Part shown: positions 1 through 10,084 of the stretch, one piece after another
Layout: each line of letters begins with the position of its first letter
How positions within the stretch are numbered: position 1 is the stretch's first letter
Source: Mucidula mucida
Taxonomy: Eukaryota; Basidiomycota; Agaricomycetes; Agaricales; Physalacriaceae
DNA: 50,253 bases
Direction of reading: 5' to 3'
Assembly (NCBI GenBank): GCA_015501055.1
Contig: JADNYV010000254.1
Span: 1 to 50,253 of the forward strand
Notes under the pieces: model-generated
The model's database searches: none
Seen by the model: only the letters and a program-made list of their open reading frames with translations
What the model was told of the DNA's origin: nothing
Position numbers and translations under genes: made by a program

Positions 1-2
1 GG

Positions 3-677
3 GATGAAGTGGGGTCAGCATTGAAGATGGCAAAAGAGGACATGAAACGGTTTTATGACAGGAAGCGAACAGAGGCAGTAGAGTACAAGGAAGGCGACAA
101 AGTATGGCTGGAAGGGACGAATCTCAGCACGGATCGACCAATGAAGAAGCTCGATGACAAACGATTCGGGCCGTTCAAAGTGATCAAGAAAGTCGGGACG
201 AGCTCTTACAAGCTCCAGATTCCTCACACGTGGAAAAGCATTCATCCCGTGTTCAATGAGGCCCTGCTGACGCCTTATCACGAGCCGCAATTTCCGACGC
301 AACCCCGAGACACGCGTCCACCACCTGTGCTGGAAGGAGCCGAACCGGAATGGGAGGTCGAGAAAGTGGTGAATTCCCGGAAGTACCGCGGGGGTTTTCA
401 ATACAAGGTTCACTGGAAGGGTTATGGCACACACGAGCAGACATGGGAACCGGCATGCAATCTCAAAAATGCCGACGAAGCCATCAGCGATTTCCACCAA
501 CAATATCCGAACAAGCCAAAGCCACCCGCGCTTGCTCGCATTGAAGTCCCCATGTCGCAATTTCCATCACATCTATTCCGACCCATGCCACCGCCCGATA
601 CCGAACCCCTCGACGTCACGCTACCCTCTGCAGCCCTCATGGAGCGACTCTGGCGCAGAATGGAACTTGCGCCTTAA
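3..677 (+). CDS. gypsy integrase C-terminus with chromodomain (partial)
   Basis: The 5'-truncated frame enters from the left window edge and ends at a TAA. Its first part carries the conserved end of gypsy integrase: KVWLEGTNL, then the KLDDKRFGPFKV strand, then the SIHPVFNEALLTPY block. Next comes a chromodomain with WEVEKVVNSRK, YKVHWKGYG and TWEPACNL, including the aromatic residues expected to bind methylated histone tails. In chromoviruses this module directs integration to heterochromatin. The tail after the chromodomain is proline-rich and is typical of fungal members. There are no stops or frameshifts in the visible part. The protease, reverse transcriptase and integrase core are outside the window. 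Confidence 0.88.
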   Translation, partial: DEVGSALKMAKEDMKRFYDRKRTEAVEYKEGDKVWLEGTNLSTDRPMKKLDDKRFGPFKVIKKVGTSSYKLQIPHTWKSIHPVFNEALLTPYHEPQFPTQPRDTRPPPVLEGAEPEWEVEKVVNSRKYRGGFQYKVHWKGYGTHEQTWEPACNLKNADEAISDFHQQYPNKPKPPALARIEVPMSQFPSHLFRPMPPPDTEPLDVTLPSAALMERLWRRMELAP

Positions 678-685
678 GGAGGGGG
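676..685 (+). other. polypurine tract of element A
   Basis: A purine run (aaggaggggg) sits directly after the pol stop codon and three bases before the TG of the LTR. This is the usual primer site for plus-strand synthesis in LTR retrotransposons. Confidence 0.7.
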
Positions 686-688
686 TGA

Positions 689-1215
689 TGTTATGAATCG
701 CCATATTTCACATTTTCACATCTTATCATATCTTATCGGGAGCCTTGTCTTATCAACCAACGGACCGTTTCATCATCTGTTTCGTCACCGATCATATCCC
801 TTTTATTACCGAAGCCGTACTCATGTCGGACACACGCCCAACACATGGATGACATCATACATGCCGATACCTCATGGACTCCCTATTGTATACACACCGC
901 CGACACTCGTAGCACACATGGACGTTTCAGTATTATTACTTACATGCAGTCACCACTCGTATTTAATGGTTTCACGGACTAGTAGCATACAACACTGGGT
1001 CAAGGGCGTGGAGCATCCCTAGTGGAAACGTGTATGGACAAGGAGCTTCAAACACAGACTTACTAGTATATAAGCAGTAGTGTAGTATCATTGTACTTTA
1101 GTTCCGATCTCGTTTATACACCTGGCCTAGCCTAGTCTTACGAACGCGAACGCTTTCTTCCTTAGTTCTTGCTGTGGTACCTGGTTGAGTCTCGTGGCTT
1201 AGTCAGTCGCTAACA
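689..1215 (+). repeat. 3' LTR of element A
   Basis: The proposed LTR begins TGTTA and ends TAACA, a short terminal inverted repeat, giving 527 bp. It contains a TATA-like box (tagtatataag, about 1065-1075) where the U3 promoter should be. The right boundary is supported independently: from about 1218 onward the sequence can be read as gypsy reverse transcriptase (WDHAINLTPGFEPKP). The exact end could be off by a few bases, and no left copy is available for comparison. Confidence 0.7.
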
Positions 1216-1217
1216 CA

Positions 1218-4116
1218 CACACCTCTTGGGATCACGCTATTAACCTTACTCCTGGATTTGAACCTAAACCATGCAAGACCTACCCTCTGTTGCCCATTAA
1301 ACAAGTTGAACTTAACGTGTTCCTAGACGAGAACTTGGCTAAAGGGTATATCCGCCCATCTAAATCCCCTATGGTGAGTCCCTTCTTCTTTGTTAAAAAG
1401 AAAGACAGAAAGCTATGTCCTGTCCAGAACTACCGCAAGCTCAACAAGGGAATCATCAAGAACCAGTACCCCCTTCTACTTATACCTGAGCTTATTAAAA
1501 AGCTTAAGGGCACAAGGATCTTCTCTAAAATTGACTTGCGTTGGGTTTACGATAATGTTTTGGATCAAAGAAGGAGACGAGTGGAAGGGCACGTTCAAGA
1601 CAAATCATGGCCTGTTTGACCCTACAATGATATTGTTTGGTCTTATGAATTCCCCTGCCATGTTTCAAGCAATGATGAATACCATTTTTAAGGACCTTAT
1701 TAACTCGGAAAAGTTGTGATATATATAGACAACATCCTAATATTTATAAAGACACTTGTGGAACACCAAGACATGGTTTGGCAAGTCTTACAGCGGCTTC
1801 GAGATCATGATCTTTATGCCAAGCCAGAGAAATGCATTTTGAAGCTGAGTCAATCGAATTCTTGGGACTTATTATCTCTCATGACGCACTTTGCATGGAC
1901 CCGTCAAGGTCGCCGGTGTTGTACAATGGCTAGAACCTCAAAATGTTAAGGATGTTCAGTCCTTCCTTGGATTTGAGAACTTTTATTGCCGGTTCATCCA
2001 AGGTTTCTCCAAGATTGCCCATCCGCTCTTCAACCTCACCAAGAAGAGCGAGACCTGGGCATGGACACCTGAGTGCCAAGCTGCATTCAAAGCGCTCAAA
2101 GATGTGTTCACCTTCTCTCCTGTTCTAGTTATGCCCAATCCTGACAAACCCTATTATGTTGAAGTTGACGCCTTCAATTACGCAACCGGGGGAATTTTGG
2201 CGCAACTGGGAGCTGATGAGCAATGGCATCCGGTTGCCTATCTATCTAAGTCCCTTTTAGAACCCAAGCGCAACTACGACATCCACAACAAAGAGCTTTT
2301 AGCCATCATTTGGGCACTGGAATCCTGGAGGCACTACTTGGAAGGCGCCTCCCATCCGGTAGATATCATCACCAATCACAAGAACCTTAAGTACTTCACC
2401 AATTCGCAGAAACTGAGCCACCGCCAGGCGCAATGGGCCCTGTTTCTCACCCGCTTCAACTACATCTTGACTCACAAACCTGGAACGTCTCATCACAGCG
2501 ACCCGCTCTTCCGCCGTGCAGATCATAAAGAGGGGGTCAAGGAGGATAACTAAATTCTTCTGGGTTTGGGCAACATGGCCAGGTGAGGTTACCGCAATCG
2601 GAGATGCAGAGCTGAGGAGACATATTCAAGAATGTCCAGAAAAGGATGTTGAAGTCGGTGGTGCATTAGATGTAATTCTTAAAAACGGTTTGCTGGTCAA
2701 AAACCTACAGGAGTGGAACTATAACAATGGCATCGTCCTCTTTCAAGGCAAGGTCTATGTTCAAAACAACTTCAAACTTTGATGTAACATAGTCAAAATG
2801 CACCACAACCTCATAGCTCCCGGACACCCAGGGCGCTTCAAGACGTATGAGCTGCTTAGTCAAGAGTTCTGGTGGCCAGGCATGTCAGTCTTTGTTTGAG
2901 ATTATATCAACGGCTGCGCTACCTGTCAGATGACAAAACCCAGCAACCATCCCGCCCATGTCCCGCTCGTTCCTAACAACGTCTTCAAATATCCCTTTGG
3001 CACCATCACAACCAACTTCATTACCAACCTCCCAGAATGTGAAGGTCACAACATCCACTGCGTGGTTGACCAACTCACAAAGGGCGTGGTTGTATCCCCA
3101 TGTTGCAAGACCATCAACACAGATGGCACCGTGGACATACTGCTGGAAGGCACCTTCTGACGTTACAGTCTTTGGGACAAGATGATCTTCGACCGAGGCC
3201 CCCAGTTTGCCAGCAAGGTTATGCAGGCTATTTATGCTAAGCTCGGCATTACCTCTGCACTCAGTACGGCTTATCATTTCCAGACAAACGGTAAAACCAA
3301 GCACTACAACCAGGAGCTCGAGCAATACCTACGCGTCTTTTGTAACTACTGACAAGATGACTGGGTCAAACACCTGCCATATGCCAAATTCTCCCACAAC
3401 ACCCGTGTTCACTCTGCCATGGGCAAATCCCCCTTTGAACTCCTCCACGGATATCAGCCACGCTTCTTTCCTCCACTGAACCCCACATCCAATATCCCCT
3501 CCGTTAAGGAACGACTCACCAACCTTCAGCATCTGTGCAATGAGGTTCAAGCAAGCCTCACTACAGCGGCAGAAGTGATGAAAAGGAACAACGGAAATGT
3601 CACAGAGAAGGGCATTATGTTTAAGGTTGGAGATAAGGTACTACTAGATGGCAAGAACCTGAAGACAATACAACCCAAAGCTAAGCTTTCTGATAAGCGA
3701 CACGGGCCATTTGAGATTACTGATGTACTCACCCAGTAACCTATTGCCTCAAGTTACTACCAAAATGGCACATCCACCCAGTCTTCCATGCATCCCTACT
3801 TGTCCCATACATCAAGACTCCTGCTCATGGTCTTAACTTCCTGGGAGTTCCTCCAGACCTACTGGACACTGATAAGGAGTACAACATGGAGGAGATCCTT
3901 GACTTACGGCCAACTTGTAATAAGCAAGGCATGGAGTACCTAGTGAAGTGGTTGGACTATTCAAGCTCTGAGAATATGTGGGAGCCAGTGTTGGGACTGA
4001 CAAAGGTGTTGAATAACATAACTAACTTTTATAAGGCATACAAGAAGCCACTCCCCCGCCTACAAGGCCTTGATGTCTCAATTGGAGATATCTGGGCAGG
4101 GACTTCTGCGCTTTAG
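1218..4116 (+). pseudogene. gypsy pol polyprotein, decayed (RT-RNaseH-IN-chromodomain)
   Basis: The order of domains is normal. Reverse transcriptase covers about 1218-1950, RNase H 1891-2553, the integrase zinc finger and core about 2790-3500, the integrase C-terminus 3540-3740 and the chromodomain 3886-4116. It cannot be functional: the RT is split over at least three frames, and the YxDD box reads YIDN, losing a catalytic aspartate. Integrase has in-frame stops near 2900, 3158 and 3352, and the glutamate of the DDE triad region (usually TER) is replaced by lysine (TKH). The chromodomain keeps EYLVKWLDY and MWEPV. Two of the stops look like CGA to TGA changes at CpG sites, as expected for a methylated, silenced element. 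Confidence 0.85.
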
Positions 4117-4144
4117 GCACAAGCACAGCCTAAAGAGGGGGTAT

Positions 4145-4590
4145 TGTCAAGAATTGCCTCTATTCTGTTGCCCCCACCTTGGTCCACCTCATCATTGTGT
4201 TAACGCCACACTCTTCCATCATCACATATCATACACTCCAGGTCCGGTCTGCACTGCCTTAGCCCAGGCCTGATCCAGGTATAGCCCATTAGCATAGCCT
4301 GTCATCTGTCCATCACCTCATGACACAATCCACACTGCCTCTTATTTAAACTTTAAGCCATTCTATTGTTTACACAGTCACAGACTCTTTATATATATAC
4401 ACAGCCTTTCTAAGTAGATTCCTCAGTTCATCAACTTCGTCTCTACACTGTTTGGTAGCTCCCTGCACTGTATTGAGCCTGACTGCTCCTACCTCACCCT
4501 ATTATTATCTTTGCCTCTCATCTCCACTGTTCTCCCGTCTTTGTGCAACTTGGGTGGTTGTTTGGTTTACACCAAACTCTGTCCTTAACA
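4145..4590 (+). repeat. LTR of element B
   Basis: The LTR starts TGTCA right after the polypurine tract. It contains a TATA box (tttatatatatac, about 4388-4400). The end is uncertain: CCTTAACA at 4583-4590 is the most reasonable TG...CA partner that I see. No second LTR is present in the window for alignment. Confidence 0.5.
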
Positions 4591-4811
4591 CAAAGAACTT
4601 AACTTCAAAGCGCTGCCTTGGGCTATACAGGTTCAACGTCGCCAGTTCTTGTGTGAGTGTTGCCCACGCACCAACAAGCCTTCAACATTGTGTGCTTCTC
4701 CGCTGACGCTGAGCCAACCTCACTTTCTCCCGGCATCGTCTTTAACAAAACCAATGGAAACCACTGAATCATCAACCTCGCCAGTGACTGGAACACAACC
4801 TACTTCAACAA
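4591..4811 (+). other. possible leader and gag start beyond the element B LTR
   Basis: Between the LTR and the start of the inverted duplication at about 4812 lies sequence with an ATG at 4752. It opens a Ser/Thr/Pro-rich frame (METTESSTSPVTGTQP) that looks like the N-terminus of many fungal gypsy gag proteins. If so, an LTR is followed by gag here, which is the order of a tandem or recombined element rather than of a simple 3' end. Evidence is weak: no primer-binding site was recognised. Confidence 0.25.
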
Positions 4812-5997
4812 TATCGATTATTTGGCAGAAATCTCTGTTGAAAATATGCAGCCAACATTGTATTGTTGGTGAAGACTTCAATTATACTAGAAGGGTTAAG
4901 ATAGAATGCATATTCTGGAGCAATGTCCCCTCTTTTTATCATATAGGTGGGCAAGGTGCCATGAATAGACTCAAGAAGGATAATTGCTGTAATTGTCTTT
5001 GAACAATAAAACATCCTTGAAATAATCTTGTACTTGGCTTTGAGGGATGGACACTGCCTTAGCCGGCCTTAATTATGACTGAAAGAATAAGAATGATGTC
5101 AAAAAATTGACCTGAAGTAGAGGTAATAACCAATTATATAACAGAATGCTTGTATTTTCAGACCTGCAGACTAAGTGCAGGAGTGGTCTTTTGTCAGAGA
5201 ATCAGTAAATACTCTAACATGTTTATAGAGATGTCGCTACACAATGCTTGACTATGCTTTGTTGTTGGTTGATGAATGACAAGCTGCCGCCTGCTCGTGC
5301 ATTCAGAAAGTTGCATCCTTAATATCAGCCTTTTTAATAGTCCTCCTAAGTCTAAACACTGAGTAGTGTGAAGTAAAGTGCTTACAAGAGACTAGAGCTC
5401 TTGTAGAGCCTTAAGAAAAAAGTGACTTTCTACTGTCATGCTCAAATCAATGTGGTTTTGTTGCAATATAATCTTGTCCAGTGACGGCCATTTGCAGGGG
5501 TTGATGCAATCAGCATTTAAGCATGACTCTATGTGAGCTCTTCCAAAAACTTGTTGAACCAGACAAATAAGTGATTATTGGTGTTATAAAATACATATTG
5601 CACATGTTACAACATAAACTGACAATCACACTTAGTGCGCATTGTCAATTGACATTGTTAGCCTGATCCGCAAGAGGTATGTCCCTCAGGCCGTTGCTCT
5701 CACTTATCACCTCTACTCAAGTTTGAAGATTGACTCCATAATTGTATTCTTTCAGTCACAATCAATGACACTGTCATCACCTCCTCATCTCAAGTATTGA
5801 GAGCCGGGTACAAGATTATTTATTGTATGTTATTACAACAATCAATTGTTGTTGTTTGTAACGGTAGCACCTTGCCCTCGTCTGATAAAAGGGAGGTTGT
5901 GTTCAAGAATCTGCATTCAACCTTTCTAATGTCTTTACAAACAACAACTCAATGTCTACAACAGTATTCCCGACAGAGATTCTCCGCCAAATAATCT
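4812..5997. repeat. old inverted duplication (head-to-head arms of about 400 bp)
   Basis: The reverse complement of about 4812-5200 resembles about 5610-5997 over nearly its whole length. Anchor matches are cagagattt(c)tgccaaataatc at 4816-4837 (reverse) against 5970-5994, ggTACAAGATTATTT, TATTCTTTCAGTCA, and GCACCTTGCCC followed by GATAAAA. By eye the arms are roughly 70% alike, with weaker matching toward a spacer of 250-400 bp. The right arm runs into the start of an F-box-like gene, and the left arm holds the matching start facing the other way, cut at 4812. It has no long open frame. Confidence 0.6.
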
Positions 5998-6827
5998 ATC
6001 ACATATGTTCAGATCCATAGCTCTTCTTTGTAGTATCTGACTTGATGTCTGTCCAGATACTTAGGTGGCTGTCTCAAGATGGCGGCCCTGGTATTGTAAT
6101 ACCATGTGTATCGTCCTGCAACAGCCTCAAGTGACTGAAGTTTTGCATCATCTCAACTTCAGTACAATGAAAATTGTTTGTGGCACCCCTTTTGTTGGTT
6201 CTGGATTAATGCCCTTCCTTGTCTGGCTAATTCCCTCCAAGTATTGGAGCTCAAGGATCCGAGATCTCTGGACTTTTGCATACAGGATATCAAACATGTT
6301 GATGCACTGTCCAACTGTGCATCTGTTATGTAACAAGTTGCTCAAAGTTGTGTGGTCAATACAGATTTTGCAACGGCGGCTCACACGCGGACAATCATTG
6401 TAAACCAGTTCTCTCTCTATCATCCAGTACCCACATACTGGAGCCCTTGCAGCATCACATCCTCACGACACTGTGTCAGAACTCATGGCCAGGTATGAGA
6501 GATTTGCGGATTGATTCGTGTCCCGTTCACATTAACCTTCATATGGGAGAATATTGGAGAAGGGACTGTGAAGTGTCCAACCTCTTACTGCACAACACAG
6601 AGTTTGAGAGCTCAACGGAGCATATATTCAAGACCAAAGTTCGCGAAGCTCACGTGTTCAAGCGTGTCGATGATGTTGTGCGGTTTGTTGAGAAAAGTGG
6701 GAGGGGCAAACCGTGGATCAAGGTGATGGAGCCCAAAGTGGCAGTGACGGCGACGGAAGCGGCTCCTTCGCGCTTTCTGAAGATGGGTGGTCTGATTGAG
6801 AATGGTAGTTTTAGTTCAAGAAGATAG
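5953..6827 (+). pseudogene. F-box-like gene, decayed
   Basis: The ATG at 5953 opens MSTTVFPTEILRQIIYHIC, the pattern of a fungal F-box start (hydrophobic, P-x-E-I-L, then a helix ending in a cysteine). A stop follows within a few codons. Further fragments in different frames fit the rest of such a protein: a leucine-rich stretch around 6215-6300 (LANSLQVLELKDPRS), then an open frame to 6827 with SWPGMRDLRIDSCPV and FKRVDDVVRFVEKSG. F-box proteins of this kind recruit substrates to SCF ubiquitin ligases. I infer one broken gene, but introns could hide some of the apparent damage. The family assignment rests mainly on the first 20 residues. Confidence 0.35.
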
Positions 6828-7328
6828 ACAAATCAAGTTTTACACTATCGTATCGAAACTGCCAATGCTGAGACGCACCCGGGTGCAATCTATCATGCTT
6901 ACAGTCGTTACACGCTGATTCAGGACATCCCGAAGAAAATAGGCATTGCGTAGCATTCCGCGCTGGACTTGTTTATCGCACGATGAATGATGAATTTGAA
7001 CACTTTTAGCATCAAGTACTCTGAAAGGAAGCCGCGGGCCCAGCGCAAGTGCTGCCCAGTTCTCCTATGAAAAGGTTGCACTCCCAGTAAATACTCCTCT
7101 CACGTTGATGCACCACCCTTAACCTGAAGGTCGCCGCGTCAGTCGCGCAGGTAAAAGTAAATGAGAGCCAGCGACAGAACGCTCATAATCGATGGGGCGC
7201 TCGGTTGACGTACATCGATTCTCGCGGTATGAACATGATTGATTACAAGAATGATTTGCATTGTATGCATAAACATAGGTACGGAGGGTGCATGGCGCAT
7301 AGCAAGACGAGACGACCAATCGTAGTGT
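6828..7328. other. intergenic, no gene seen
   Basis: No supported coding sequence, RNA gene or repeat was found. It is the 3' side of RPL11 and so should hold its polyadenylation region near 7250-7328. Confidence 0.5.
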
Positions 7329-8009
7329 TTATTTCTACCACAGCGTCAGTACGCCGTGTACGTCAGAAAGAAACAGACAACTCACTAAGATAATACCATC
7401 GAACCGCGTCTTGAACCAGCTCATGGTATCCTCCTTCCTGACCTTGTGAGTGAAGCCCACCCTCGTCTTCTTCGCCCGTCTCCTCGCCACACGCATACCC
7501 GGTCGGCCCATCACGACGTAAAAGTCCATCCCAAAGATACCGATACCAGGATCATACCGCGCACCCAGATCGATGTGCTCCTGGATACCGAACCCAAAGT
7601 TTCCAGTCTCCGAAAAGTTGCGGCGGCGGAGCTCGTACTCCTTCACCTTGAGACCGCGCTCAAGAATCTCCTCGGCCTTGGGCCCCCGGATGGTGACGTG
7701 GACAGCGATTTTTTCGTTACGACGGATACCGAACGTACGGACGGTGTAGCGCGCTTTCGAGGTCACGGGTGTTTGACCGGTGAGCTGCTCGAGCACCTTG
7801 GAGGCTCGCGTCAGACGATCACCCGACTCGCCAACGGAAATGTCTAGACAAGAACTGTTAGTTTTGTATATAACTGGGCCGACTGCAAACGCACTGATGA
7901 CGAGCTTTTCGATGCGGGGCTCCTTCATGGGGTTCGTGGGCGTCGCCTTGGTGTCGGCCTAGTAGCAACGGTCAGCACGCCCGACGATTCACGACAGCGA
8001 GCTCACCAT
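7329..8009 (-). CDS. rpl11: 60S ribosomal protein uL5 (RPL11)
   Basis: The product binds 5S rRNA in the central protuberance of the large ribosomal subunit. The exons are complement(7329..7334, 7386..7843, 7895..7958, 8007..8009), which sum to 531 nt or 176 residues, the normal family length. Exon 1 is only the ATG, and the next exon continues [20 protein letters not shown]. The 51-bp second intron splits the Asn codon of LVINISVGESG. Hallmarks are [37 protein letters not shown] and [18 protein letters not shown]. The unspliced frame would add a foreign tail after RFDGIIL. A 51-bp intron with GTGAGT and a CTGAC branch site removes it and leaves Lys-stop as a two-codon last exon. Introns 1 and 2 are well supported, and the last one is inferred. 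A decayed copy of this gene lies at 20278-20614. Confidence 0.93.
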
Positions 8010-8045
8010 TTTTGCTTGATGTCGTCGGTGTCGGGGACGTGCTTT

Positions 8046-8074
8046 GGGTGTGATCAGGGTGTGACAGGGTGTGA
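8046..8074. promoter_or_regulatory. triple GGGTGTGA repeat upstream of RPL11
   Basis: GGGTGTGA occurs at 8046-8053, 8057-8064 and 8067-8074, 37-65 bp upstream of the RPL11 start codon. Read in the gene direction it is TCACACCC three times at 10-11 bp spacing, about one helical turn. Ribosomal protein promoters in fungi often carry repeated general-factor sites (Rap1/Tbf1-type), so a regulatory role is plausible, but the factor is not known. Confidence 0.35.
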
Positions 8075-10084
8075 CCAACTGTGGCTGAACCTTGTTTTCA
8101 GCCTATTCAAGGTCCGCCTCGGCAATCTCCTTTGCCGTTCGGCGCACTCACTCGTTCAGAGCGAAAGCGGTCCTTGATCTACATACACAATCTCCACCCT
8201 GATTTAGTCTTTTTGTACTAAGCATCCTCGACAGCCTGGAATTTCTTCCTCATACTGCCTACTACACTGCTTGTTAATGAGTCCAAGTTGTAGGGATTCG
8301 ACTTTTTCGACTGCAGATGCATCTCCATCAGCGTGAGTAGCTTCTGCAATGCGACTGCAAAACTGCCAGAAAGCGACAGCTTGGCGTAAGACGCTATCAA
8401 ATCTTCTATCAATGCGCTTGCGTATCGTATCCGGCTGATTGTTGTTCTCCTCAAGAGCGGCAGTATACTTGGCTTTCGCCTCCTTCTCCATAACAGTCTC
8501 CTCGAACTTGACCTTCTCCCACTTTTTGTCCCACTCAAGAATCAAGGAGTGGCGGCATATACGGCCAATACGACCAGAATGGATTCCACGTGTACGTCGG
8601 AAAGGACATTGAAACGTATCTGGGACTGACCCAAGAGTTGGAGTCGTGACAGTTCTTGTTCATGGTCTCGGACTACTGATACTGTTCCATAGTCTGATGA
8701 TCGCATGAGTCTTACGCATGATGAGACGCGATGCTGGTCAGACAACTCCTTCCAGTCTGCTAGCTGCCTGATGTAAGCAAATCTCTATCCAAAAGAAGTT
8801 GCTCGATCCTAACACTTTGGTCACGCAGAACCAAGACATCCCAGGACGAGGCTCGAGAGTGTTGATCCGATGAATGAACTTTCTCAGAGTACCCAATGAC
8901 TTTTTGCGCGCCTCGAGAACCCAGAGTTACCCGTTTTCCGCCACTTCTGATTCATCGCAAAAGGATTGAACACAATCGACATGCCAATGCGCCGGTGCCC
9001 CAGTGGAAAGATGCCAGATTGATATTGGGTATTCGGTATGCGCAACAGCACCAAGAGAGGTGTTCATAACATTTGATTCCTTTCGTTTGGATGGTCTACA
9101 GCGGAGAAGAACGGATGGGTAGATTAGTAGAAATAGAGGTATCTTGGGCACGCACAGGAAGGGTTGCGACACGGAGCAGTTAACTCCGTCACGTTGGGCA
9201 GTGGAGCCACAACCAACGGAACGCGATGTACACGTTCGAAAAGGTGTCGGTCTATAATATAAGGAGACTCCAGGATGGGGAGCGAATTAGCAGGCTAGGG
9301 TGATCTTTGATTGCAGGATTGGCATGGCCTCTGCAGAAGCTGATGGTGAAGATGAACGAGATGTGACAAGAGGACAAAGCACTCACTTAACTCTGGGCAC
9401 CAGATCCAAGTGGTATGTAAGAGGGACAGTCGATGGGCGCACTGGAAGGACTGTCGTGTGAACACGAACGGTCTGGATCACTATTGCGTTCTCACCAGTC
9501 CTGAAAATAGTTCTATTGATTTGCGCTTGACAGCGATTGTTCCACGCCACGATTATGGTACCTATGGCGGACATTGACTGCTGGTCGCCCAATGATCATA
9601 CTTCGCTCATCGCCATGATGAACATGAGGTGGCTTGCGAGTGTCGCTAGGGACGGAGACATCAGCAATGGTGGAAAAACGTCAAAATTGAAGGGATAATT
9701 TGCCGGTGTAGCAAAGATAGTCAAAACACATGATCTAGAGAGATTAGAAAAAGTAAAGGGCTGGATCGAGAGCGCCATATTTGCTAATGAATCTACACTT
9801 AGACATCCAAATGCTGTCGGCAAAGCTGTATCTAGCAAGAAATTAGAAAAATTTCAAAATGAGAAACATCTATTGAATTCACATAATCATGACGAAGCTT
9901 AAGGATTGACGTTAGTAATGTGACCAGCGAACTAGAGCGAATTCGTTGGCATCACCGTCAAACTTACACCAAGCGCACAAGCCATCCGAACATCCGCAAA
10001 GCAAGAACAGAAATTGAGTAAAGTAAAAAAGACATGAACATACAACTATAGCGTGCATACTTTTGACGTAGTATCGAAGAGCGC
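8075..10084. other. intergenic, one unrecognised eroded coding stretch
   Basis: Most of this 2-kb stretch shows nothing convincing. On the minus strand, 8204-8545 has an open frame rich in Glu, Lys and Arg (EWDKKWEKVKFEETVMEKEAK) whose likely continuation is in another frame (SYAKLSLSGSFAVALQKLL). A third frame continues to 8745. This looks like a frameshifted fragment of a helical protein that I cannot name. On the plus strand, 9610-9900 has a short Lys-rich stretch with one stop, also unrecognised. Confidence 0.25.

Larger units (their letters stand above)
1..1215 (+). mobile_element. Ty3/gypsy chromovirus, 3' end (element A)
   Basis: This is the 3' terminal part of a Ty3/gypsy LTR retrotransposon of the chromodomain class. 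It runs in the order integrase C-terminus, chromodomain, stop codon, polypurine tract, 3' LTR. The rest of the element lies to the left of the window. The base after the LTR resumes the reverse transcriptase reading frame of a second element, so element A was inserted into element B. The reading frame seen here is unbroken, which suggests a younger element than its host. Confidence 0.85.
1216..4590 (+). mobile_element. degenerate Ty3/gypsy chromovirus (element B)
   Basis: This is an old, multiply broken Ty3/gypsy element holding part of reverse transcriptase, RNase H, integrase, chromodomain and an LTR. Its left end is cut by the insertion of element A inside the reverse transcriptase domain, so gag and protease should lie left of element A. 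A purine run (aaagaggggg, about 4132-4141) precedes the LTR. Confidence 0.85.

Noticed and set aside
15..560. 181-residue minus-strand frame
   Set aside because: It is antisense to the unbroken gypsy integrase/chromodomain frame.
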